Of a stretch of 64,000 nucleotides of DNA, positions 32,723 to 41,020 are shown in pieces. Numbering within the stretch: position 1 is the stretch's first letter; each line of letters starts with the position of its first letter. The stretch is from assembly GCF_900143015.1 (NCBI RefSeq), contig NZ_FSRT01000001.1:1860001-1924000 (forward strand). The letters run 5' to 3'. A program made the position numbers and the translations under genes. The DNA is from Fibrobacter sp. UWB11 (GTDB lineage Bacteria > Fibrobacterota > Fibrobacteria > Fibrobacterales > Fibrobacteraceae). The notes beneath the pieces are model-generated. The model was given only the letters and a program-made list of their open reading frames with translations, ran no database searches and was not told the DNA's origin.

Positions 32723-33418
32723 ATGGCTAAGAATGAAAAATCCGTTACCGACTTGGTCTGCGAACACATCAAGAAGCAGAAGCTTCTTCCGATCCCGGTG
32801 CAGACTCTGAACGAAGAAGCCGAAGCCACTCGCTACTTCGGCGGCGACCTCAAGGAATTCTTGGCAGCAGCCAAGACTCTCGGCGCAAAGGGAATCTTCG
32901 TTGAAACACTTTATCTGGAAGACGACGAATTCTACTACGACAGTGGCATCGACGATGAAGAATATCTCGCCATGAACAGCGATTTCAACAACGAATGCTG
33001 CTGCGGTGAAAACTGCAAGTGCAAGAAGGGCGACAAGAAGTCCAAGAAGGCCGAAGATGACGATAAGGTCGACGGCGTTCTCTTGGAACCGGAAGATCTC
33101 GAAGGTCTTGACCTCTCCCTCCTCCGTCCGGAAATTGCAAAGTTCCTCGACCGCGTTGGCGAAAGCTGCGGCGTGCGCTTGACCGTTCCGGGTGTGGATC
33201 ACCTCGAAGTCGAAATTTTCGCTGACTGGTACGACGAATTCGCAGAACTCGTGGACGAAGCTTCTGAAATCATCGAAGAAGATCCGAACGGCGCTCTCGA
33301 ACAAGTCGAAGCCATGTTCAAGGAAGCTGAAAAGGCTGCCAAGGAAGAAGACAAGAGCGTGAAGAAAATCGCCGCTCATCCTCCTAAAAAGACCGCAAGC
33401 GCTAAAGCTAAGAAGTAA
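32723..33418 (+). CDS. hypothetical acidic protein with a Cys cluster
   Basis: A 231-residue cytoplasmic protein. After an N-terminal region of about 90 acidic residues there is a compact cluster C-C-C-G-E-N-C-K-C-K-K-G at about 93-104 with five Cys, likely to bind metal, then a Lys/Asp linker, a second acidic domain, and a Lys/Ala tail. AGGAG is seven bases before the ATG. It is probably in the dapA operon. No family is recognised; the Cys cluster is the only functional hint. Confidence 0.75.
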   Translation: MAKNEKSVTDLVCEHIKKQKLLPIPVQTLNEEAEATRYFGGDLKEFLAAAKTLGAKGIFVETLYLEDDEFYYDSGIDDEEYLAMNSDFNNECCCGENCKCKKGDKKSKKAEDDDKVDGVLLEPEDLEGLDLSLLRPEIAKFLDRVGESCGVRLTVPGVDHLEVEIFADWYDEFAELVDEASEIIEEDPNGALEQVEAMFKEAEKAAKEEDKSVKKIAAHPPKKTASAKAKK

Positions 33419-33455
33419 ATCCTTCAGAGCGCTTGCTCTCGCAAAAGCGTGCAAA

Positions 33456-33498
33456 ACGAGCGTCGCGAAATTATGCTTGCATAATTTCATGACCGAGT
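33456..33498. repeat. palindromic element, intergenic copy
   Basis: Ends ACGAGCGTCGCGA and CATGACCGAGT around a perfect palindrome AAATTATGC/GCATAATTT. The same ends, around CATGC/GCATG, occur inside the coding region of the RlmL-like gene at 45880-45918. The two differ in the stem but keep pairing. Confidence 0.8.
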
Positions 33499-33525
33499 AA
33501 AGCCGCGGACGCTGAAAGCGTCAAT

Positions 33526-33561
33526 CACGACCCGTTAATACGGGTCGCTTTTTGCTCACGG
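33526..33561. repeat. CACGACCCGT palindrome, copy 1
   Basis: CACGACCCGT-TAAT-ACGGGTCGCTT followed by GCTCACGG. A copy with 31 of 36 identical bases lies in the same orientation at 35857-35892. The two flank xynC. Confidence 0.75.
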
Positions 33562-33600
33562 AAATCTAAGAAGTAATCTTCGACTTTAGACAAAGTATTT

Positions 33601-33633
33601 ACGCGAGTTCCGTTTCGGGACCCGCGTTTTTTT
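33601..33633 (+). terminator. terminator after the dapA operon
   Basis: ACGCGAGTTCC/GGGACCCGCGT stem with two mismatches, then seven T. The rest of the 33419-33843 spacer holds the repeats listed and no gene. Confidence 0.75.
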
Positions 33634-33790
33634 GTATGTAAAAACGTGCGATATCTTCGAACTATTCCCGTAGCGTTCCCGCGGCATTATTAAGCAGTTC
33701 ACGCCGCATTTTAACATTTTCCATTTTTCTCATTTAACGGATTTTTCGCAGTACGCTCGCAAGCATCTGGAGCACATGTCGATATATGCA

Positions 33791-33817
33791 AAAACGCTCC
33801 CCGGCGGGGAGCGTTTT
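33791..33817. terminator. bidirectional terminator at the xynC 3' end
   Basis: 12-bp perfect stem AAAACGCTCCCC/GGGGAGCGTTTT with a 3-base loop; T runs on both strands. It ends xynC on the minus strand. Confidence 0.88.
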
Positions 33818-33843
33818 TTACAGTCTTAGGAGGAGAGACTAGT

Positions 33844-35679
33844 TTACTTCACGGAGAAGCGCTGCATGTATGCGCCCTGCTTCACCATGTAAATGCCGGA
33901 GTTCTTGAAGTTAGCCTTGAGCACTTCGTTCACGGTAGCACCAGCTTCGACCTTCACGTTGCCGAGGTAACGGCCCTGCATGTCGAACACCTGGAAGTTG
34001 CCGCTCTTGAGTTCCATCTTCGGAGTTGCATGGATAGCAACCCTAGAGCTAGAAGATTCAACCTTCTTCGAAGAGCTAGACTTAGCTTCGCTAGAGCTGG
34101 ATTCAGGCTGCGGAAGCGGATGAGCCTTATCGGTCATCTTGAAGTAGGTCACGTCGAAGGATCCCGAGCCACCACCGGCTTCCACGAGCACCTTGGCTTC
34201 GTACATCTTCCCCATCTTCATGCCGAGTTCTTCCCACTTCTTCATGTGGGCAGTGATGTCGATATGGCCGCAAGAACGAGCACTCTTACGAACGCTGAAG
34301 TATTGCGGGAAGGTCTGCGTACCCTTAATGGAGGGCTGCTGGACACGGGTATTCTGCCAGATTTCGTAGGTGTCACCATCAACCGTAAATTCGCCCTTTC
34401 TCTGGCCGAGGAGGTTTGCACCCGGCTTATTGAACCAGTCATCAACAATGTAGTATTCTACGAGCGGATCCACCGTCCAGCCATAGATACCGATGTAGTT
34501 GTAGCCACCTGCACTACCCTGCTTGCTCCACTTGAAATAGGCATCGATAGGGCCAACCTGTTCATAGGTCTTATCTTCGTTATACTTGAAGCCGACACGA
34601 GCAAGGAAGTCGTTGGTACCATTCCAGCTTGCCTTATAAGTACCGTTGTCATAGAACGTCATGGAGTTGTTACCACCCTGATACCAAATTTCATAGTGGT
34701 ACGGAGAGCTGCCGACGTTACCCGTCACGCTAGAGTTGTTCTGACCCTGAGTTCTCGTTTCTTTGCCTTCATGGCCCATAGCGTCCTTGCAGGCGTCAAT
34801 TTTACCAGAAACGTTGCCGTTACCCTTAGAGGAACTGGATTTCGGTGCATCCGTAGAAGAGCTAGACTTCACAGAAGAGGAAGAAACCGGATCAGAGCCG
34901 TTTTTCACATAGACCTTGGCATGCGGGAAGTCCATGTGACCACCGCGGACTTCGCCATTCACGTTACCAGCTTCACCAAGCACCTTGGCTTCGTAGAGCT
35001 TACCCATGGACATGCCCATCTTTTCCCACTGTCTCATGTGTTCGGAAATATTGATGGTACCGCAATCGCGCGGAGAGGTACGAACGCTGAAATACTGATA
35101 GAACGTCACGTTACCGCTGTTCTTAATAGCCGGACCTGTACGGGTATTGCGATAAACAGTATAGGTACCGCCGTCAACCGTAATGGTACCCTTTCTTTCG
35201 TTACCAATCCAGCTACCCGGCATATCATTGGCGAGGGTGTTATCAATCACGTAGTATTCGACCAACTGGCTAGGCGTTCCAGAAACACCTTCCATCCAGC
35301 CATAGATACCGATATAAGAGTAACCCACATTCTGGGCACCGCTCTTCACAAGCTTGAACTCGGCAATCATATCACCACCAAGTTCCTTATAAGTCTTGTT
35401 ACTGCCAAGAGAAAGACCTGCACGGCAAAGATAGTCCTTAGCACCAGTGATATTGCAATCCATGGAACCATCGCTATAGAAGGTAGCACTACCACCATGA
35501 CCGTTTTCGTCCCAGAGTTCGTAACCGATATCGCCGATTTTGCCAGTCTGGTTCGAGGTAATCGTCACTTTCTGACCGGAATGCTGAGCATTGGTACAGA
35601 AATCCTGTGCAAATACACCGGAAGCTAGTCCAAATGTTAGAGCTAACCCGATCTTGGCTGTACTAAAATATTTTTTCAT
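33844..35679 (-). CDS. xynC: endo-1,4-beta-xylanase with two GH11 domains
   Basis: A 611-residue secreted xylanase matching the plan of F. succinogenes XynC. Residues 1-24 are a signal peptide. GH11 domain A is at about 28-255 and domain B at about 296-512, joined by a Ser-rich linker (265-288). The nucleophile Glu is E141 and E408 (L-V-E-Y-Y), the acid/base Glu is E236 and E500 (V-L-x-E-A-G). A second Ser linker (525-546) leads to a C-terminal domain (F-D-M-Q-G-R-Y-L ... S-G-I-Y-M-V-K) like type IX secretion sorting domains. AGGAG lies nine bases before the ATG, and TATAAT precedes it. Flanked by similar CACGACCCGT palindromes. Confidence 0.95.
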   Translation of the reverse strand: MKKYFSTAKIGLALTFGLASGVFAQDFCTNAQHSGQKVTITSNQTGKIGDIGYELWDENGHGGSATFYSDGSMDCNITGAKDYLCRAGLSLGSNKTYKELGGDMIAEFKLVKSGAQNVGYSYIGIYGWMEGVSGTPSQLVEYYVIDNTLANDMPGSWIGNERKGTITVDGGTYTVYRNTRTGPAIKNSGNVTFYQYFSVRTSPRDCGTINISEHMRQWEKMGMSMGKLYEAKVLGEAGNVNGEVRGGHMDFPHAKVYVKNGSDPVSSSSVKSSSSTDAPKSSSSKGNGNVSGKIDACKDAMGHEGKETRTQGQNNSSVTGNVGSSPYHYEIWYQGGNNSMTFYDNGTYKASWNGTNDFLARVGFKYNEDKTYEQVGPIDAYFKWSKQGSAGGYNYIGIYGWTVDPLVEYYIVDDWFNKPGANLLGQRKGEFTVDGDTYEIWQNTRVQQPSIKGTQTFPQYFSVRKSARSCGHIDITAHMKKWEELGMKMGKMYEAKVLVEAGGGSGSFDVTYFKMTDKAHPLPQPESSSSEAKSSSSKKVESSSSRVAIHATPKMELKSGNFQVFDMQGRYLGNVKVEAGATVNEVLKANFKNSGIYMVKQGAYMQRFSVK

Positions 35680-35856
35680 ATTAATGTACTCCTCACATTA
35701 TAGTTATGCTGAACATAATATATGAGAGGCAAAAGAAAAAAGACCTACGTTAAGCAAATGTTTGTTGTTGAAAAAAACAACGACAATAAGTTTACATTTG
35801 ACGACCGCTCGGCTCTTTTGAAATACAAGACTCCGTACTCGCCTCGCTCTCGCCTT

Positions 35857-35892
35857 CACGACCCGTCAACACGGGTCGCTTCGGGCTCACGG
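35857..35892. repeat. CACGACCCGT palindrome, copy 2
   Basis: CACGACCCGT-CAAC-ACGGGTCGCTT, then GCTCACGG. Neighbouring GCTCGCCTCGCTCTCG units occur twice (about 35840 and 35901). The 35680-36060 spacer has these repeats, the xynC promoter region and the gyrA terminator, but no gene. Confidence 0.75.
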
Positions 35893-35975
35893 ATACGACC
35901 GCTCGCCTCGCTCTCGCAACCACTCGAGTTCAAAAGAACTAGGGCTTTGTTGCTCACGGCACGCCCGCTCGGCAT

Positions 35976-36013
35976 AAAAAAAAGCCTCTTCCCGGAAACT
36001 CCAGGAAGAGGCT
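35976..36013 (-). terminator. Rho-independent terminator of gyrA
   Basis: On the minus strand, AGCCTCTTCC/GGAAGAGGCT 10-bp stem with an 11-base loop, then eight T. Confidence 0.92.
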
Positions 36014-36060
36014 AAAGCGACGTTCGGGAACTAAAGTTCCACTTTTGCAAGGTTTATTGA

Positions 36061-38772
36061 TTATTCTTCCGTTTCAACCGGTCCGACATCCTGCTTTTCA
36101 GCATCGTCCTTCACAACGGAATCATCGTCGACTTCAACGCCCTTGACCTTGTCGAAAGTTTCCTTGGCGTCAGCGCTATCCTGTTCGATATCTTCGACGC
36201 TCGGGAGTGCGGTTGCATCCTTCACGACGTCGCCATCGCGCAATGTAATCGCCTTGACGCCCTGAGCATTACGGCCCGTGAGGCGGATATCAGCAGCCTT
36301 GATACGGATGACCTGACCATCCTTACTCGTGATGATCAAATCGTAGTCGTCAGCAACGCTTTCCACGAACACGGCGGCACCAATCTTGTCAGTAACGTTC
36401 AAGTTGCGGACACCCTTGCTACCACGGCGGGTCACGCGGTAAGAACCCGGTTCAGAACGCTTGCCATAACCCTTTTCGGTGATGGTCAAGATCTTGTTGC
36501 CAGCCTTGAGCCAGAGGAGCGAAATGACTTCGTCACCTTCGGCAAGCGTAATACCCTTCACACCGTGAGTGCCACGGCCCATAGCGCGGAAGCAGCTTAT
36601 CGGGAACGTGACGGCCTGACCGTTCTTAGTCGCAATCATCAAGAGGTCCTTCGGAATCGGGCGATTGGCGAATTCTTCAGCATCGCCAGATTCAGATTCT
36701 TCGGCAACAGCGGCTTCGGCTGCCTGAGCTTCAGCAGCATTTTCAACGGCTTCTGCAGAATCGTCATCAGAAGCATTCTTGCTGGCTTCGTATTCTTCAG
36801 CAGACATGCCCACGAGCTGAACCTTGACCAATTCGTCGTCATCGTCAAGACTAATGGCATTGACACCAGCCTTGCGCGGACGGCTAAAGAGCGTGAGGTC
36901 CATCTTGTTGATGATACCCTTCTTCGTAGCAAACACGAGGCAGAAGTAACCACCGAACTTGCGCACCGGCACAATAGCCTGCACCTTTTCGCCTTCGGTG
37001 AGAGCAACAAAGTTCACAATCGGGCGGCCCTTGCCATTGCGGGCGCCTTCCGGCAAGCGGTAGACCTTCGTCCAATAAACGCGACCCTTGTTCGTGAACA
37101 CGAGCAAATAGCTGTGCGTACTAGCCGTGAAGATCTGTTCCACGTTGTCTTCGTCCTTGAGGCCGGCACCGATGATACCCTTACCACCGCGGTTCTGAGC
37201 CTTGAACGTATCAATCGGCAAGCGACGGATATAACCTTCCTTGCTGAGCGTAATGACTTGTTCTTCTTCGGCAATGAGGTCTTCGTCATCGCTATCGTCA
37301 ATAGCTTCGCCAATCGTGGTGCGGCGTTCATCGCCATACTTGGCCACAACGGCATCGAGCTTTTCGAGCATGATGGCAATGCGACGTTCGCGCTTTTCAA
37401 GAATATCCTTCAAGTCAGCAACAGTTGCAATGAGTTCGTTGTATTCAGCTTCCAACTTTTCGATATTCAAGCCGACCAACTGAGCAAGGCGCATGTCAAC
37501 GATTGCCTGAGACTGGATTTCGTCCAAAGTGAAGCGATCCTGCAAGCTCTGCTTTGCAATTTCGGTCGTCTTGCTCTGGCGAATAATTCTCACAACTTCA
37601 TCGATGTTCTGCGTAGCAATGCGCAAACCTTCGATGATGTGGAGACGGGCTTCGGCCTTCTTCAAGTCAAACTGCGTTGCACGCGTAATCACATCAAGGC
37701 GGTGGTCAATGTAAACCTGCAAAAGATCCTTGAGTGTCAGGAGCTTCGGGAGGTTATTGACAAGAGCCAAGTTGTAAATGCTAAACGTTGTCTGGAGCTG
37801 CGTGTACTTGAACAAGTTATTCAAGACAACTTCACCCACAGCATCGCGACGGAGTTCAATCACAATGCGGATATCGCGGCTAGATTCATCGCGAATATCA
37901 GTGATGCCATCAACGCGCTTGTCGCGAACGAGGTCTGCAATCTTCTTGCAGAGTTCAGCCTTGTTCACCATGTACGGAATTTCCGTCACAATGATGCGCG
38001 GCTTGCCCTTTGCATCCGTTTCAATTTCGGTACGGGCGCGCACGCGAACACGGCCATGACCCGTGAGGTAAGCTTCGCGAATGCCAGAACGACCACAGAC
38101 AATAGCGCCTGTCGGGAAGTCCGGGCCCTTCACGTATTCCATGAGGTCTTCGCCAGTCAAGTCTGGATTTTCAGCCAAAGCATGGATAGCGGCACCGACT
38201 TCGCGCAAGTTGTGCGGAGCCATATTCGTCGCCATACCTACTGCAATACCCGATGTTCCGTTCACAATCATGTTCGGGAGCGCAGACGGGAGCACCAGCG
38301 GTTCTTCGAGCGATTCATCGTAGTTCGGGCCCATGTCGACCGTCTCTTTTTCGAGATCTTCGAGCATAAGGGCGCCAAGGTTGTTCATCTTCGCTTCGGT
38401 ATAACGCATGGCAGCCGGGCTGTCACCATCAATAGAACCGAAGTTTCCCTGACCAAACACCAGCGGATAGCGCAACGAGAAATCCTGCGCCATACGGGCA
38501 AGAGTATCGTAAACAGCAACGTCACCATGCGGGTGGTACTTACCGATAACATCACCCACGATACGGGCGGACTTGACCGTTCCCTTATTCGGAACCACGC
38601 CCAACTTGTGCATACTGTACATCACGCGGCGGTGCACGGGCTTAAAGCCATCGCGCGCATCCGGCAATGCACGAGCGACAATAACGCTCATCGAGTAGCG
38701 AAGATAGCAGTCCTGCATGTCTTGTTCGACAAGACTCTTGAACTGCGATCCAGGTACCATTTCTTCTGACAT
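36061..38772 (-). CDS. gyrA: DNA gyrase subunit A
   Basis: A 903-residue GyrA that cuts and rejoins DNA for negative supercoiling. The catalytic Tyr is Tyr124 (A-M-R-Y-T-E). The quinolone-contact region reads H-P-H-G-D-V-A-V-Y-D, so Val85 replaces the usual Ser (E. coli Ser83) while Asp89 (E. coli Asp87) is kept. The GyrA box is Q-N-R-G-G-K-G. The C-terminal pinwheel carries an extra acidic Ala/Glu-rich segment at about residues 655-705, and the end is also acidic. Longer than E. coli GyrA by about 28 residues. gyrB is not adjacent. Confidence 0.96.
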   Translation of the reverse strand: MSEEMVPGSQFKSLVEQDMQDCYLRYSMSVIVARALPDARDGFKPVHRRVMYSMHKLGVVPNKGTVKSARIVGDVIGKYHPHGDVAVYDTLARMAQDFSLRYPLVFGQGNFGSIDGDSPAAMRYTEAKMNNLGALMLEDLEKETVDMGPNYDESLEEPLVLPSALPNMIVNGTSGIAVGMATNMAPHNLREVGAAIHALAENPDLTGEDLMEYVKGPDFPTGAIVCGRSGIREAYLTGHGRVRVRARTEIETDAKGKPRIIVTEIPYMVNKAELCKKIADLVRDKRVDGITDIRDESSRDIRIVIELRRDAVGEVVLNNLFKYTQLQTTFSIYNLALVNNLPKLLTLKDLLQVYIDHRLDVITRATQFDLKKAEARLHIIEGLRIATQNIDEVVRIIRQSKTTEIAKQSLQDRFTLDEIQSQAIVDMRLAQLVGLNIEKLEAEYNELIATVADLKDILEKRERRIAIMLEKLDAVVAKYGDERRTTIGEAIDDSDDEDLIAEEEQVITLSKEGYIRRLPIDTFKAQNRGGKGIIGAGLKDEDNVEQIFTASTHSYLLVFTNKGRVYWTKVYRLPEGARNGKGRPIVNFVALTEGEKVQAIVPVRKFGGYFCLVFATKKGIINKMDLTLFSRPRKAGVNAISLDDDDELVKVQLVGMSAEEYEASKNASDDDSAEAVENAAEAQAAEAAVAEESESGDAEEFANRPIPKDLLMIATKNGQAVTFPISCFRAMGRGTHGVKGITLAEGDEVISLLWLKAGNKILTITEKGYGKRSEPGSYRVTRRGSKGVRNLNVTDKIGAAVFVESVADDYDLIITSKDGQVIRIKAADIRLTGRNAQGVKAITLRDGDVVKDATALPSVEDIEQDSADAKETFDKVKGVEVDDDSVVKDDAEKQDVGPVETEE

Positions 38773-38825
38773 TAGTTAACCTCAAATTAGTGGGAAGTAG
38801 ACAGTAGGAAGTAGGAAGCATTTTC

Positions 38826-39638
38826 CTAAATCATTCCGCCTCCTTCTAACATTTCATTTATTACTTCTAAACTTTCCTGGTCGGTCTGGTCTATGCGGTG
38901 TGGAGTGATGGTTGCATACCCTTGATTCAAGAGATAGTCATCGCTATCCTTAGGTTGCTCATTCCACAGCTTGTCGCCATCCAGTTGCCACAAGTTCCCC
39001 TCATGGGAATAGTGGTCCGTAAACATTCCAAGGGCCATCTTTGTAGCCTTAAACCCTTTGAAGGTTTCGGCGGTAGCCTTTGGGAAATTCACGTTCCAAA
39101 ACGTTCCTACAGGAATCTGTTCAAACAGGCGATTTTTCACAACAGACACGGCAAATGACTTAGCGACATCTAGCATATTCGCATTCGTTCCACGGAGCGA
39201 AAGCGCAATCCCCGGCACGCCCCAAAGAGCAGCCTCACGAGCACCAGCAACCGTCCCCGAATAAAGCGACGACACGCCAGAATTTTCACCAAGATTCACG
39301 CCCGAAAAACACACGTCAAACAGCCCCGGACCGGCCCCCTCAGTGGAAAGCCCATGAGTTGCAAAATGTCCCAATGCAAATTTGACGCAATCCGCCGGCG
39401 TCCCCGACATCGAATAAAACTCGACATGACCTTCAGCGACATCAACTGGATTTCGCTTTTTTAGAGCAAGCCCACGACGGACTGTAAACGCATGCCCGAC
39501 ACCACTCTGTTCCACTTCTGGAGCAAACACAAAAACCTCCGCGTAGGGTGCAAGAGCACACGCCAGAGCGTGCATGTAGCCACTCTGGATTCCATCATCA
39601 TTAGCGATGAGGACCCTAGTTTTTGAATTGTCGTGCAT
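38826..39638 (-). CDS. surE: 5'/3'-nucleotidase SurE
   Basis: A 270-residue metal-dependent nucleotidase/polyphosphatase. The metal site is N-D-D-G near residue 12, with S-G at the next ligand and G-V-N-L-G-E-N near residue 118; the S-G-T-P-A-D-C motif is typical. The ATG at 39638 gives the usual short start before V-L-I-A-N-D-D-G; the longer frame has a hydrophobic extension without a ribosome site. It lies 53 bp before gyrA on the same strand, with a TAG-type unit (AGTAGACAGTAGGAAGTAGG) in the gap. Confidence 0.93.
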   Translation of the reverse strand: MHDNSKTRVLIANDDGIQSGYMHALACALAPYAEVFVFAPEVEQSGVGHAFTVRRGLALKKRNPVDVAEGHVEFYSMSGTPADCVKFALGHFATHGLSTEGAGPGLFDVCFSGVNLGENSGVSSLYSGTVAGAREAALWGVPGIALSLRGTNANMLDVAKSFAVSVVKNRLFEQIPVGTFWNVNFPKATAETFKGFKATKMALGMFTDHYSHEGNLWQLDGDKLWNEQPKDSDDYLLNQGYATITPHRIDQTDQESLEVINEMLEGGGMI

Positions 39639-40157
39639 GTAAGATAAAAGATAGAAAAAACTTACCAAAATCACTTAGAATCAAGCATTTTTCAGCAAGG
39701 AATCAAGGCGCGCAGCAAGCATTTCTGCGGTTGAGCGACGCATGCCATATCGTCCAAAACACCCCGTATTTCGACAATACGGACTTATCGAGAAAACGCC
39801 CCCAAAAACAACGACATTTTGCCTTTTCGGACCCCATCACCATACGCCGAGTAATCCTCTAAAACTTCAATTCTTTCGCACGTAACGAAACATCGTTTTC
39901 ATAAACATATTCCACGCAATACAGGTTACATAGAACAGCAGATAAGTTAACAACATTAAGTCAAACATGTGTATACAGTCCCCAAATGACATACACCACC
40001 AGCAAAAATCGATTTTTGTTTTATAAAACTTCAATTTTGTTTTATAAAATCAAAAATTTTTAAAATCATATATCAAAAATCAAACTTTTTTGAAAAATTT
40101 TAAGTTTTTTGTTTTATATCTATTGACATTCCAAACAAATTTCTTTATTTTATTACC
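39639..40157. other. 519-bp AT-rich spacer, no gene seen
   Basis: Left part: mixed sequence with short minus-strand reading frames that have no recognisable product. Right part (from about 39990): very AT-rich, with three TTTTGTTTTATA units (near 40014, 40035 and 40106), then a promoter for the gene at 40158. Confidence 0.5.
40123..40151 (+). promoter_or_regulatory. promoter of the TIGR02147-type gene, possibly leaderless
   Basis: TTGACA (40123-40128), 17-bp spacer, TATTTT (40146-40151). The expected transcription start, about seven bases after the -10, falls on the A of the ATG at 40158, and there is no ribosome site. Three TTTTGTTTTATA repeats upstream could bind a regulator. Confidence 0.6.
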
Positions 40158-41018
40158 ATGCTTAAATCAGTCATCGAATATCAGAATTATCACCAATACA
40201 TTCAAGACTACTACTCCGAAAAAAAGAGTAGTTCCGCATTCACATGGCGAGAGTTTGCAAAGTTGGCCGGATTTGCCTCCGGTTCCTACCTCAAGCTCGT
40301 CAGTGACAACAAAGCAAAGCTTGTAGAAGAAGGCGCGCAAAAAACCGCTTTAGCCATGGGACTGCAAGGCTTCGAATACGACTATTTCATGTTGCTCGTT
40401 CAATACGAAAACGCAAAGAACGACCAACAGAAAAAGAAATTTTTTGAAGAAATCCAAGAACTTTCATCGGCACACAACGTCAAGTTGCTCGGCAGCGAAT
40501 CCTACACTTACTACGAATCCTGGCTTCATTCCGTAGTCCGCGAACTCGCACCCGCGATGCCTGGCTCCAAGCCATTAGAAATTGCCAAAGCGATTCGCAT
40601 TCCGGTCACCGCCGCCGAAATAAGCGAAAGTTTGCATTTCCTTGTCAAGAACAATTTCTTGAAGATGGACGAAAACGGCAACTACCATCAAACCGATAAA
40701 TTGCTCACCACAGGGCGTTTAGGCTTTGTTTCCGTTCCCGTTCATTCCCTTATTCGAAAAATGGGAGAATTCGCATTGCAAGCATTCGAAGACCTTCCCA
40801 TTTCAGAAAGGCACTTCAGCGGCCTTACCATGGGCATGACAGAGAAAAGCTACAACGAAGTCATCGAAACCCTTAAGGAATGTCGCAAAAAAATTTTCGC
40901 CATCGTTTCAGCCGAAGAAGATGTCGAAAAAATTTGCAGACTCAACGTACAGCTTTTCCCTTTAACAAAGAATATCAAAAAACGTTCCAAAGAAGACACA
41001 TCGAACAGCGAGGTTTAA
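40158..41018 (+). CDS. TIGR02147-like Fibrobacter regulator-type protein
   Basis: A 286-residue protein of a family highly expanded in Fibrobacter (TIGR02147/DUF4423 type). Its N-terminus Y-Q-N-Y-H-Q-Y-I-Q-D-Y-Y-S-E-K-K and F-T-W-R-E-F-A-K-L-A-G-F-A-S-G-S-Y-L-K contain a helix-turn-helix-like segment around residues 30-55, and a second helical region lies at about 145-180. The end is basic. A DNA-binding role is likely but not proven. It is followed two bases later by a lipoprotein gene and appears to have a leaderless transcript. Confidence 0.85.
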   Translation: MLKSVIEYQNYHQYIQDYYSEKKSSSAFTWREFAKLAGFASGSYLKLVSDNKAKLVEEGAQKTALAMGLQGFEYDYFMLLVQYENAKNDQQKKKFFEEIQELSSAHNVKLLGSESYTYYESWLHSVVRELAPAMPGSKPLEIAKAIRIPVTAAEISESLHFLVKNNFLKMDENGNYHQTDKLLTTGRLGFVSVPVHSLIRKMGEFALQAFEDLPISERHFSGLTMGMTEKSYNEVIETLKECRKKIFAIVSAEEDVEKICRLNVQLFPLTKNIKKRSKEDTSNSEV

Positions 41019-41020
41019 CA

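Noticed and set aside
31661-33490. A 609-codon minus-strand frame opposite dapA and the Cys-cluster gene
   Set aside because: Spans two real genes and their spacer, with no domain.
35722-36015. A 97-codon frame in the xynC/gyrA spacer
   Set aside because: It is made of palindromic repeats and the gyrA terminator.
36565-38769. A 734-codon plus-strand frame opposite gyrA
   Set aside because: Antisense shadow; gyrA is unmistakable.
39675-39870. Minus-strand frame with an end resembling M-R-R-S-T-A-E-M-L-A-A-R-L-D-S-L-L
   Set aside because: Short, no ribosome site or upstream domain; cannot be supported as a gene.
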